DNA of 5,758 nucleotides, taken from the NCBI GenBank assembly GCA_002720735.1, contig PBJN01000019.1:76785-82542 (forward strand), in the 5' to 3' direction. Below, one piece after another: positions 1 to 5,758 of the stretch (positions are counted from its first letter, which is position 1; each line of letters begins with the position of its first letter). Source of the stretch: Porticoccaceae bacterium (GTDB lineage Bacteria > Pseudomonadota > Gammaproteobacteria > Pseudomonadales > Porticoccaceae). The notes under the pieces are model-generated. The model was not told where the DNA came from and did no database searches. It saw only the letters and a program-made list of their open reading frames with translations. A program made the translations under genes and the position numbers.

Positions 1-252
1 GACATCGACGGCCCGAAAATAATGGACCTAGCGAATTTGACAACGGTCGTCTGCGAAAAAGTTTTAAAAAAGGAAGGATGTTTGGTCGTGAAATTATTCC
101 ATTATGAGGAGGTACATGGGTTTGTGCGAAGGCTTAGAACAGTGTTTAATACTTTAAGAATTAGGAAACCAGCGTCATCGCGTGCAAGCTCATCGGAGTT
201 TTACGTTGTGGCGAAGGGATATAAAGGGTGTGTGAGGTGTTGTTATGAATGA
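1..252 (+). CDS. rlmE: RlmE (RrmJ/FtsJ), 23S rRNA 2'-O-ribose methyltransferase, 3' part only
   Basis: This is the C-terminal 83 residues of the SAM-dependent enzyme that methylates the 2'-OH of U2552 in 23S rRNA during late 50S assembly. The gene starts upstream of the window; the reading frame is open from base 1 and stops at TGA 250-252. From recall, it aligns with the end of E. coli RlmE: LVVKLF carries a catalytic Lys (codon 31 of the fragment) and SSEFYVV a catalytic Glu (codon 66). Their 35-residue spacing equals that of K164 and E199 in E. coli. The conserved IRKPxSSRA stretch lies at codons 54-62. Two oddities: the usual Q-G after the KxF motif is H-Y here, and the protein runs about seven residues past the E. 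coli end, finishing in GCVRCCYE. The gene overlaps ftsH by 8 bases, as expected for an rlmE-ftsH operon. The identity is secure; the missing N-terminal part cannot be judged. Confidence 0.93.
   Translation, partial: DIDGPKIMDLANLTTVVCEKVLKKEGCLVVKLFHYEEVHGFVRRLRTVFNTLRIRKPASSRASSSEFYVVAKGYKGCVRCCYE
234..239 (+). promoter_or_regulatory. Shine-Dalgarno site for ftsH, inside the rlmE coding end
   Basis: GAGGTG lies 5 bases before the ATG at 245 and matches the anti-SD sequence well. It fixes the ftsH start at 245; no other in-frame start lies nearby. The site falls within the last codons of rlmE, so ribosomes finishing rlmE pass over it and the two genes are probably translationally coupled. 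Confidence 0.75.
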
Positions 253-2152
253 TTTGGCTAAAAATTTAGTTGTTTGGCTCGTTCTTGCTGCGGTACTGCT
301 GTCTGTTTTTAACAGTTTTTCACCACCACCATCAGATAATAGTTTGGGATATTCCGATTTCGTTGTGGACGTGCAAAATGAGCGTGTAGCCGCTGTAGTA
401 ATTGAGGGACTGATTATTGACGGAGAACGCAGGGACGGCACAAAGTTTCGAACTGTTCTCCCCACGATAGGCGATCAAGGGCTCATGGACGATTTGCTCA
501 ATCATAACGTAAAAATTATCGCTCGGGAGCCAGAAGCGCCAAGCTTGATTTCACAATTATTAGTCGCTGCATTTCCAATTCTTCTGATTCTCGGAATCTT
601 CATGTTTTTTATGCGGCAAATGCAGGGCGGCAGCGGCGGCAAGGGCGGGCCGATGAGCTTCGGAAAGAGCAAGGCAAAGCTACTTACGGGAGATCAGATT
701 AACACCACCTTTGCTGATGTCGCTGGGGTTGACGAGGCTAAGGAGGATGTGAGTGAGTTGGTTGAATTTTTGAGCGATCCTTCAAAATTTCAACGTCTTG
801 GCGGAAGGATTCCTAAGGGTGTTCTCATGGTCGGCCCTCCCGGTACCGGAAAAACTTTACTTGCCAAAGCGATTGCTGGAGAAGCACAGGTACCATTTTT
901 CTCCATATCGGGGTCAGATTTCGTTGAGATGTTCGTTGGTGTTGGAGCGTCACGAGTTCGAGATATGTTTGAGCAAGCGAAACGACAGGCGCCGTGCATA
1001 ATCTTCATCGACGAGATAGATGCTGTTGGCCGACATCGAGGGGGCGGTTACGGAGGAGGGAACGATGAAAGAGAACAAACCCTTAACCAATTACTGGTGG
1101 AGATGGATGGATTTGAAGGTACGGAAGGGGTCATTGTAATTGCTGCGACTAACCGCCCAGACGTCCTGGATAAAGCTTTATTACGTCCAGGAAGATTCGA
1201 CCGGCAGGTTTATGTTGGCTTACCAGATATTCGAGGGCGAGAACAAATACTCCGAGTACACTCAAGAAAGGTTCCTTTAGAAGATTCAGTAGAGTTAAAC
1301 GTCTTGGCTAGGGGTACTCCCGGATTTTCCGGAGCTGACTTGGCAAATCTGGTGAATGAGGCTGCCCTGTTCGCTGCGCGGGGTGATCGGCGTCTGGTAG
1401 CGATGGCAGAGTTTGAGAAGGCTCGAGATAAGATAATGATGGGCGCAGAGCGCCGTTCCATGGTGATGTCAGATAAAGAAAAAATTAATACGGCCTATCA
1501 TGAGGCGGGACATGCAATTATCGGTCGTTTAGTGCCTGAACATGATCCGGTCCACAAAGTTACCATCATTCCTCGGGGACGGGCTTTGGGAGTAACCCAG
1601 TACTTGCCGGAGGAGGATCGTTACAGCATGAGCAAAAGACAGATCTTCGGACAGCTTTGCAGCCTTTTTGGCGGACGCATTGCTGAGGAGCTCGTGGGCG
1701 GTTTTGAGAGTGTCACTACCGGAGCCCAAAACGATATTGAACGAGCGACTCAAATGGCTCGGAACATGGTAACGAAGTGGGGATTGACTGAGAGAATGGG
1801 TCCTGTTTTGTACGGCGAAGATGAATCGCAAGCTCCCGGCGGAGGTAACACCCATTATTCAGAGGATACTTCCAGGGAAATAGACGAAGAAGTACGGCTT
1901 ATATTGGACAGTGCTTACGTAAGATCAAAAGCGCTCTTAGAGGAGCATAGAGACGTGCTCGAGTCCATGAAGGACGCTTTGATCGAATATGAGACAATTG
2001 ACGCTGAACAAGTGGACGACTTGATGCAACGAATTCCCGTGCGTCCACCAAAGCATTGGGACGATGATGATAAAGGTGGAATACCCAGGAACGAAGCCGA
2101 GGTCAACAACGATTCCGCAGACGCTATTGGCCCGGCGGTAGAGCAAGCATAG
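245..2152 (+). CDS. ftsH: FtsH, ATP-dependent membrane zinc metalloprotease
   Basis: This 635-residue hexameric inner-membrane AAA+ protease degrades unassembled membrane proteins and regulators (in E. coli sigma-32 and LpxC). Two membrane segments (about 7-25 and 101-122) flank a short periplasmic domain. The ATPase domain shows Walker A GPPGTGKT (197-204), pore motif FVG (230-232), Walker B IIFIDEID (252-259), and a second region of homology with arginine fingers R314 and R317. The protease domain has HEAGH at 419-423 and the third zinc ligand D497 in GAQND. Nearly every motif sits two residues later than in E. coli. The length is close to the E. coli protein (about 644-647). Odd: the conserved FLGR segment after the YxEE stretch is absent; residues 523-540 read [18 protein letters not shown] and are about four residues shorter. 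The C-terminal tail (from about 600) is acidic, polar and probably disordered. The gene overlaps rlmE by 8 bases. The identity is essentially certain. Confidence 0.99.
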   Translation: MNDLAKNLVVWLVLAAVLLSVFNSFSPPPSDNSLGYSDFVVDVQNERVAAVVIEGLIIDGERRDGTKFRTVLPTIGDQGLMDDLLNHNVKIIAREPEAPSLISQLLVAAFPILLILGIFMFFMRQMQGGSGGKGGPMSFGKSKAKLLTGDQINTTFADVAGVDEAKEDVSELVEFLSDPSKFQRLGGRIPKGVLMVGPPGTGKTLLAKAIAGEAQVPFFSISGSDFVEMFVGVGASRVRDMFEQAKRQAPCIIFIDEIDAVGRHRGGGYGGGNDEREQTLNQLLVEMDGFEGTEGVIVIAATNRPDVLDKALLRPGRFDRQVYVGLPDIRGREQILRVHSRKVPLEDSVELNVLARGTPGFSGADLANLVNEAALFAARGDRRLVAMAEFEKARDKIMMGAERRSMVMSDKEKINTAYHEAGHAIIGRLVPEHDPVHKVTIIPRGRALGVTQYLPEEDRYSMSKRQIFGQLCSLFGGRIAEELVGGFESVTTGAQNDIERATQMARNMVTKWGLTERMGPVLYGEDESQAPGGGNTHYSEDTSREIDEEVRLILDSAYVRSKALLEEHRDVLESMKDALIEYETIDAEQVDDLMQRIPVRPPKHWDDDDKGGIPRNEAEVNNDSADAIGPAVEQA

Positions 2153-2242
2153 TAATTCAGCTTTGGACGAGTCGGTTCTCGCCTTGGGACATGGACTTAT
2201 CGGACAAATAGGTGTGTCAAAAGGAAAAACGCGAGAGGAGAC
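2153..2242 (+). other. ftsH-folP spacer, 90 bases
   Basis: A second stop codon (TAA, 2153-2155) directly follows the ftsH TAG. The only fold I find is a 4-bp stem, CGAG/CTCG with a six-base loop around 2168-2181, with no T-run after it, so this is not an intrinsic terminator. I see no convincing -35/-10 pair. The frame of folP is open back to 2156 but holds no ATG, GTG or TTG before 2243. The simplest reading is an untranslated operon spacer ending in the folP ribosome binding site. Confidence 0.6.
2233..2240 (+). promoter_or_regulatory. Purine-rich ribosome binding site for folP, close to the start
   Basis: GAGAGGAG ends only two bases before the GTG at 2243. AGGAG is therefore too close to be ideal, while GAGG at 2235-2238 is better placed. 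The site supports GTG 2243 over the next in-frame ATG at 2261, which would lie 20 bases away. Confidence 0.6.
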
Positions 2243-3049
2243 GTGTGCAATACACAAATAATGGGTGTTATAAACGTCACTCCTGATTCCTTTTCAGATG
2301 GCGGGAGATTCTTTAGGGGTGATCGCATAGATTTCGATGGTATACTTCGAACCGTCGATTCAATGCTGGTGGCAGGCGCAGACATAATTGATGTTGGGGG
2401 TGAGTCGACTCGTCCTGGTGCCGACTCGGTCGGAGGAGATCAACAAGCTTCTCGCGTTTTGCCGGTATTGGAATCACTTAAGACTAACTTTGACACCATT
2501 TTATCTGTTGATACTAGTTGCCCTCAGCTCATCAGAGAAGCTGCCTCTGTGGGGGCGAGTTTTATTAATGACGTAAGAGCCTTGCAGCGACCAGGCGCTT
2601 TGGAAGCGGCCGTTGAAGTCGAGTTGCCAGTTTGCCTGACTCATATGCAGAATCAGCCTAAAAGCATGCAAGATGCACCTTTTTACCTAGATGTTGTGAC
2701 TGAGGTTCTAGCATTTTTATTAGAAAGAAAGGATGCATGCTTGGCTGCAGGAATACCCAGAGATAAAATCTATATAGATCCCGGTTTCGGATTTGGAAAG
2801 ACACTAGAGCATAATGTTATGCTCTTTCGCGCAATTGATCGGTTTGTTGCCACTGGATTTCCGGTTATAGTAGGAGTGTCAAGAAAGCGGATGATTAGCG
2901 AGCTTCTTCAAAATCCATCAGAGCACAGACTAATAGGTAGTGTGGTCTTGGCCGTTTTAGCGGCTCAGCGTGGAGCATCGATCTTGAGAGTGCACGACGT
3001 AGACGAAACAGCCAAGGCAATAAAAATTCTTCAACAAATTGACTTTTAG
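2243..3049 (+). CDS. folP: FolP, dihydropteroate synthase
   Basis: This cytoplasmic TIM-barrel enzyme joins 6-hydroxymethyl-7,8-dihydropterin diphosphate and p-aminobenzoate to give dihydropteroate in folate synthesis; it is the sulfonamide target. Signatures in order: [15 protein letters not shown] (7-21), [11 protein letters not shown] (50-60), SVD (88-90), INDVRAL (108-114), DPGFGFGK (179-186), SRK (213-215) and RVHD (249-252). Residues N11, D90, N109, D179, K215, R249 and H251 correspond to the known pterin, diphosphate and sulfonamide-site residues of E. coli FolP. The start is GTG, chosen because no other start lies upstream in frame and a purine-rich site precedes it. The protein then begins only six residues before MGVINV, about eleven fewer than in E. 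coli, so the first strand is short; the total of 268 residues is slightly below the usual 275-285. glmM follows after 8 bases, which suggests one transcript. Confidence 0.97.
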   Translation: MCNTQIMGVINVTPDSFSDGGRFFRGDRIDFDGILRTVDSMLVAGADIIDVGGESTRPGADSVGGDQQASRVLPVLESLKTNFDTILSVDTSCPQLIREAASVGASFINDVRALQRPGALEAAVEVELPVCLTHMQNQPKSMQDAPFYLDVVTEVLAFLLERKDACLAAGIPRDKIYIDPGFGFGKTLEHNVMLFRAIDRFVATGFPVIVGVSRKRMISELLQNPSEHRLIGSVVLAVLAAQRGASILRVHDVDETAKAIKILQQIDF

Positions 3050-3057
3050 GCCCGGCA

Positions 3058-4401
3058 ATGAAGAAAAAATTTTTTGGAACTGATGGTATTCGTGGCCAAG
3101 TAGGCCAATATCCTATAACAGCAGATTTTGTCCTTAAATTAGGTTGGGCAGTAGGACGGTTATTAAATCGACCAAGCGGTTCAAAGAAACAGGTTTTGAT
3201 TGGTAAAGATACTAGGGTCTCTGGATATATGTTTGAGTCGGCGTTAGAGGCCGGTTTAATCTCTGCTGGTATTGAGGTGGGGATGCTCGGTCCGATGCCT
3301 ACGCCAGCTATTGCGTATTTAACTCGAGCATTGCGAGCTTCGGCTGGCATTGTGATTAGTGCGTCTCATAATCCTTATTATGATAATGGTGTCAAATTTT
3401 TTGGCGCAGATGGATATAAGTTCTCGGAAGAGATTGAGACGGAGGTGGAGCGAATTCTCGATCTTGATCAGAAGACGATGGCTTCTGATTGTCTTGGTAA
3501 GGCGTATCGTATAACCGACGCAGATGGCAGATATATTGAGTTTTGTAAGGGCACATTGCCCATCGGATGCAATCTGAATGGTCTCAGAATTGTAGTTGAT
3601 TGCGCGCATGGAGCTACTTACAGCGTAGCTCCAAAGGTATTCAAAGAGCTTGGAGCCGATATAATACAGGTAGGGACTTCCCCTGATGGCTTCAATATAA
3701 ACAGCGGATGTGGATCAACTGATATTGCTGCCTTGCAAAATAAAGTTGTTGAAGTTAACGCAGATTTCGGGGTTGCGCTGGACGGAGACGGTGATAGGTG
3801 CCTTATGGTAGACAATAAAGGGGTAGTGGTGGATGGAGATGAACTTCTTTACATTATTGCGTCCCATCGAGCATCCACACCCGCTGGGTGTAGCGGAGTT
3901 GTCGGAACACAAATGACCAACGCAGGGATTGAGATTGCGCTTCGTAATAAGAGGATTCCTTTTGAACGAGTCAACGTTGGGGATCGGTATGTTGTTGAAA
4001 AACTTATTAAAAATAATTGGGATCTCGGCGGCGAGTCGTCGGGCCACATCCTATGTAGGGATATAAATACCAGTGGAGATGGTATTGTTGGGTCGTTGCA
4101 AGTCATCAGAGCGTTATCTGAAACTGGAGTAACTTTATCCGAGGCAGCGAGTAGTGTTTCAAAATTACCGCAGCGATTGATCAATGTCCCTGTACAAAAT
4201 GGCATCGATTTCGAATCGAATCCGCATGTAAATCAAGTACTCAAACAAGCGAAAAAGGAATTGAATGGATATGGTCGTATTCTTCTTAGACCCTCCGGTA
4301 CGGAGCCTGTAATTCGCGTGATGGTTGAGGGAGAGGGGAATCAACTGGTAGATAAATTAGCTAATGAGATTGCCGAAGTTGTGCGTCAGCAAGCAATATG
4401 A
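3058..4401 (+). CDS. glmM: GlmM, phosphoglucosamine mutase
   Basis: The enzyme converts glucosamine-6-phosphate to glucosamine-1-phosphate, the step between GlmS and GlmU on the way to UDP-GlcNAc for peptidoglycan and lipopolysaccharide. All four domains of the alpha-D-phosphohexomutase family are visible. The N-terminal signature is FFGTDGIRG (5-13). The catalytic phosphoserine loop is ISASHNP (100-106), with S103 as the phosphorylated residue by family comparison. The metal loop is DGDGDR (242-247). The sugar-binding loop GGESSGH lies at 324-330, and the phosphate-binding loop [15 protein letters not shown] at 411-425. The 447 residues match the usual length of about 445. Only a weak TAGG (3047-3050) formed by the folP stop codon precedes the ATG at 3058, so translation is probably coupled to folP. 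Nothing is missing or broken. The next gene comes after a 99-base gap, the largest in the block. Confidence 0.98.
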   Translation: MKKKFFGTDGIRGQVGQYPITADFVLKLGWAVGRLLNRPSGSKKQVLIGKDTRVSGYMFESALEAGLISAGIEVGMLGPMPTPAIAYLTRALRASAGIVISASHNPYYDNGVKFFGADGYKFSEEIETEVERILDLDQKTMASDCLGKAYRITDADGRYIEFCKGTLPIGCNLNGLRIVVDCAHGATYSVAPKVFKELGADIIQVGTSPDGFNINSGCGSTDIAALQNKVVEVNADFGVALDGDGDRCLMVDNKGVVVDGDELLYIIASHRASTPAGCSGVVGTQMTNAGIEIALRNKRIPFERVNVGDRYVVEKLIKNNWDLGGESSGHILCRDINTSGDGIVGSLQVIRALSETGVTLSEAASSVSKLPQRLINVPVQNGIDFESNPHVNQVLKQAKKELNGYGRILLRPSGTEPVIRVMVEGEGNQLVDKLANEIAEVVRQQAI

Positions 4402-4500
4402 CTTCGTCAAATCAAGCTAGAGCTATGTTTTTTTATTTCCAGTGCTGAGACTATTATTCCGATTTCCCTGAAAAAAGTGCTTTTTTAAGTACGCTCAGAC
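4402..4500 (+). other. glmM-tpiA spacer, AT-rich, 99 bases
   Basis: This is the longest non-coding stretch in the window. It holds a run of seven T at 4428-4434, a TATTAT at 4452-4457 that resembles a -10 box but has no good -35 at 16-18 bases, and an A6...T6 inverted stretch near its 3' end. It could contain a weak internal promoter for tpiA-secG-tRNA, but the sequence alone does not establish one. No Shine-Dalgarno sequence precedes the ATG at 4501. Confidence 0.5.
4471..4492 (+). other. Small AT-rich hairpin just upstream of tpiA
   Basis: Two mutually exclusive folds are possible: AAAAAA/TTTTTT (4471-4476 with 4481-4486, loop GTGC), or GTGCTT/AAGTAC (4477-4482 with 4487-4492, loop TTTT, one G-T pair). 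The second ends eight bases before ATG 4501. Neither has a GC-rich stem followed by a T-run, so neither is a proper intrinsic terminator. A role in tpiA translation is possible but unproven. Confidence 0.3.
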
Positions 4501-5259
4501 ATGATCGAGGAGTCAAAAATATTGTTAGTTGCAGGAAATTGGAAGATGAATGGATCAATAGCTATGGCGGCTGACTTTTTAGATAGGTTCATTAATCATT
4601 GGAACGGGTCCGATCGAGTAGATGTAGGATTGTTTCCACCCTCAGTTTACATTTCCCAATTTGAACAGTCATTACGAGGAAGCTCTATTAAAGTCGGCGG
4701 ACAAAACATAGCGACTGAAATGGAAGGGGCATTCACTGGAGAGGTGAGCAGCCAAATGTTGAGGGACTTGGGTTGTCAGATGGTGTTGATAGGGCATTCG
4801 GAGCGCCGCATAAATTTCCTAGAGGACAATGATACAATTGCCGCAAAGTATCATATTGCATGCGCCGCTGATCTCACGCCTATTTTATGCGTTGGTGAAA
4901 CCTCAGACCATCGTAATTCGGGATCAACCCTCGATGTGATATCGGAGCAGATTTGTTCAGTTAAAAATCTAGTAGGCGAAAATGTTTTATGTGCAGGGGT
5001 AATAGCTTATGAACCGGTCTGGGCAATCGGTTCGGGGGTGGCAGCATCACCAAAACAGGCCCAAGAAGTGCACTCATGCATTAGAGATTTATTAGGTCCA
5101 AAAGGAAAGCAGACACAAATTATTTACGGAGGGAGTTTAAACAGGGATAATGCAAGAGCTTTGTTTGCAGAGCGAGATATTGACGGAGGTTTGGTTGGCG
5201 GTGCCTCATTGCATGCGGAGCATTTCTTGGAAATAATTAGACAGGCAGAAGATGTATGA
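4501..5259 (+). CDS. tpiA: TpiA, triose-phosphate isomerase
   Basis: This dimeric cytoplasmic TIM-barrel enzyme interconverts dihydroxyacetone phosphate and glyceraldehyde-3-phosphate in glycolysis and gluconeogenesis. The active-site residues are all present: N13 and K15 in AGNWKMNG, electrophile H99 in IGHSERR, and catalytic base E171 in AYEPVWAIGSG, which also begins the flexible phosphate-gripping loop. YGGS (209-212) and GGLVGGASL (229-237) complete the phosphate site. The length of 252 residues is normal. The start is uncertain. ATG 4501 has no ribosome binding site and adds eleven residues before GNWK, where E. coli and Pseudomonas have about seven. An in-frame TTG at 4522 lies nine bases after a GAGGAG and would give MLVAGNWKMNG (245 residues). 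I keep the ATG as the longer call. secG overlaps the stop codon by ATGA. tpiA at this position is typical of Pseudomonas-like genomes. Confidence 0.98.
   Translation: MIEESKILLVAGNWKMNGSIAMAADFLDRFINHWNGSDRVDVGLFPPSVYISQFEQSLRGSSIKVGGQNIATEMEGAFTGEVSSQMLRDLGCQMVLIGHSERRINFLEDNDTIAAKYHIACAADLTPILCVGETSDHRNSGSTLDVISEQICSVKNLVGENVLCAGVIAYEPVWAIGSGVAASPKQAQEVHSCIRDLLGPKGKQTQIIYGGSLNRDNARALFAERDIDGGLVGGASLHAEHFLEIIRQAEDV
4507..4512 (+). promoter_or_regulatory. Strong SD-like GAGGAG inside the called tpiA start region
   Basis: GAGGAG sits at codons 3-4 of the ATG version of tpiA and nine bases before the in-frame TTG at 4522. No comparable purine run precedes ATG 4501. Because it could decide the true start, it is listed separately; it may instead simply encode the two Glu residues of the longer protein. 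Confidence 0.45.
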
Positions 5260-5621
5260 TTAGTAGTTACATATTAGTGTTTCATTTTATAGTTGCAGTG
5301 GCGCTGATTGGACTTGTGCTATTGCAACAGGGAAAAGGGGCGGAGGCGGGAGCATCATTTGGCTCAGGTGCCTCTCAAACAGTATTTGGTAGTAGCGGTA
5401 GTTGGAACTTCTTCAGTAAATCGACAGCAGTATTGGCGACTATTTTCTTCGTAACCAGTATAAGTCTGGCTGTGATTGCAAAAAATCGCTCAATCGTTGA
5501 TGAATCTTTTTTTTCTGAGCCCGGAGATTTACCGGTAAGCGAGAAAGAATTGTCCGATGTCCCAGAAATACAAGATGAAGAGATGCCGGCAGATGATCTA
5601 TCCGATTTGCCTCTTGAATGA
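5256..5621 (+). CDS. secG: SecG, protein translocase subunit
   Basis: SecG is the small inner-membrane partner of SecYE that aids SecA-driven export. The 121-residue protein has two membrane segments (about 4-23 and 57-75). The loop between them carries the family hallmark LLQQGKGAEAGASFG (22-36) and then FGSSGSWNFFSK (44-55). The second segment ends at about residue 75. Beyond it is a polar tail of about 45 residues, with 15 Asp/Glu and a single Lys from residue 81 on. Acidic or low-complexity tails are common in SecG and vary greatly between species. The ATG overlaps the tpiA stop as ATGA and has only a weak AGG (5243-5245) before it, so translation is probably coupled to tpiA. tRNA-Leu follows 13 bases after the stop, the same secG-tRNA neighbourhood as in E. 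coli and Pseudomonas. Confidence 0.97.
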   Translation: MISSYILVFHFIVAVALIGLVLLQQGKGAEAGASFGSGASQTVFGSSGSWNFFSKSTAVLATIFFVTSISLAVIAKNRSIVDESFFSEPGDLPVSEKELSDVPEIQDEEMPADDLSDLPLE

Positions 5622-5634
5622 CAATTGGTAAAAC

Positions 5635-5719
5635 GCCCAAGTGGTGGAAATGGTAGACACGCTATCTTGAGGGGGTAGTGGCGAAAGCCGTGCCGGTTCA
5701 AGTCCGGCCTTGGGCACCA
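5635..5719 (+). tRNA. tRNA-Leu (anticodon GAG)
   Basis: This is a complete class II tRNA. The acceptor stem GCCCAAG (5635-5641) pairs perfectly with CTTGGGC (5709-5715), followed by discriminator A and an encoded CCA (5717-5719). The anticodon stem CTATC/GGTAG (one T-G pair) frames the loop TTGAGGG, with GAG at 5669-5671, reading CUC and CUU leucine codons. The long variable arm folds as GGC-GAAA-GCC (5680-5689). The T arm is GCCGG-TTCAAGT-CCGGC (5692-5708). It closely resembles E. coli leuU, which also follows secG. With only 13 bases after the secG stop and no clear promoter, it is probably cut from the secG transcript. Confidence 0.97.
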
Positions 5720-5731
5720 CATCATAATCTA

Positions 5732-5758
5732 ATGTCATCCAGTAAAGTCTTTATGGCT
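5732..5758 (+). CDS. Possible first nine codons of a downstream gene, cut by the window end
   Basis: An ATG at 5732 opens a frame reading MSSSKVFMA to the last base. No Shine-Dalgarno sequence precedes it in the 12 bases after the tRNA, so this may be chance. The KVFMA pattern resembles the beginning of PP-loop ATPases such as MnmA (KVxVxMSGGVDSS), but the diagnostic SGG motif would lie beyond the window. In Pseudomonas the next gene is rimP, which this peptide does not clearly resemble. No product is assigned. Confidence 0.2.

Noticed and set aside
122..150. TTGTGC ... TTTAAT at 17-base spacing as an internal promoter for ftsH
   Set aside because: The -35 matches only three of six bases, and the stretch lies wholly within conserved rlmE codons.
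1529..1855. A 108-codon minus-strand frame opposite the ftsH protease domain
   Set aside because: The + strand encodes essential FtsH motifs throughout, and the minus-strand product shows no recognisable domain or good ribosome binding site.
2060..2074. DDDDK in the FtsH tail (residues 606-610), an enteropeptidase-type site
   Set aside because: It lies in an acidic, poorly conserved tail and is most simply chance; nothing suggests an engineered tag.
3319..4205. Several open frames of 65-118 codons on the minus strand opposite glmM
   Set aside because: They lie opposite a fully conserved gene, overlap one another, and their translations show no recognisable family motif.
4471..4486. A6-GTGC-T6 inverted repeat as a rho-independent terminator after glmM
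   Set aside because: The stem contains only A-T pairs and no separate T-run follows, so it would be too weak; the downstream genes also look co-directional and linked.
1..5758. Mobile element, CRISPR, phage, toxin-antitoxin or biosynthetic cluster
   Set aside because: No repeat arrays, transposase-like frames, terminal inverted repeats or unassigned large frames were seen; every sizeable stretch belongs to a known housekeeping gene.

Overview
The window carries a compact housekeeping block, all on the + strand: the 3' end of rlmE, then ftsH, folP, glmM, tpiA, secG and a tRNA-Leu(GAG) gene. The proteins read like the gammaproteobacterial versions. The order rlmE-ftsH-folP-glmM-secG-tRNA-Leu is shared with E. 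coli, and tpiA between glmM and secG is the arrangement I know from Pseudomonas and relatives. I therefore infer a chromosomal segment of a gammaproteobacterium. Base composition is moderate to slightly AT-rich by eye. I cannot name a genus.

Layout: bases 1-252 are the last 83 codons of rlmE (23S rRNA 2'-O-methyltransferase), which overlaps the start of ftsH (245-2152, membrane AAA+ zinc protease). A 90-base spacer leads to folP (2243-3049, dihydropteroate synthase, GTG start). It is followed after 8 bases by glmM (3058-4401, phosphoglucosamine mutase). A 99-base AT-rich spacer with a weak hairpin precedes tpiA (4501-5259, triose-phosphate isomerase), whose start codon is debatable. secG (5256-5621, translocon subunit) overlaps tpiA by ATGA. 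Thirteen bases later comes a complete tRNA-Leu(GAG) with an encoded CCA (5635-5719). The last 39 bases may hold the first nine codons of another gene.

The genes are packed for co-transcription: two stop/start overlaps, one 8-base gap, and no convincing internal terminator. They serve different core tasks: ribosome maturation, membrane protein quality control, folate synthesis, the route to UDP-GlcNAc, glycolysis, secretion and translation. Their grouping is a conserved neighbourhood rather than one pathway.

I looked for an unusual system (mobile element, CRISPR, defence or toxin genes, biosynthetic cluster) and found none. The points worth a second look are details: an FtsH lacking the usual FLGR segment in its protease domain, uncertain starts for tpiA and folP, and a Cys-containing RlmE tail read through the ftsH ribosome binding site.
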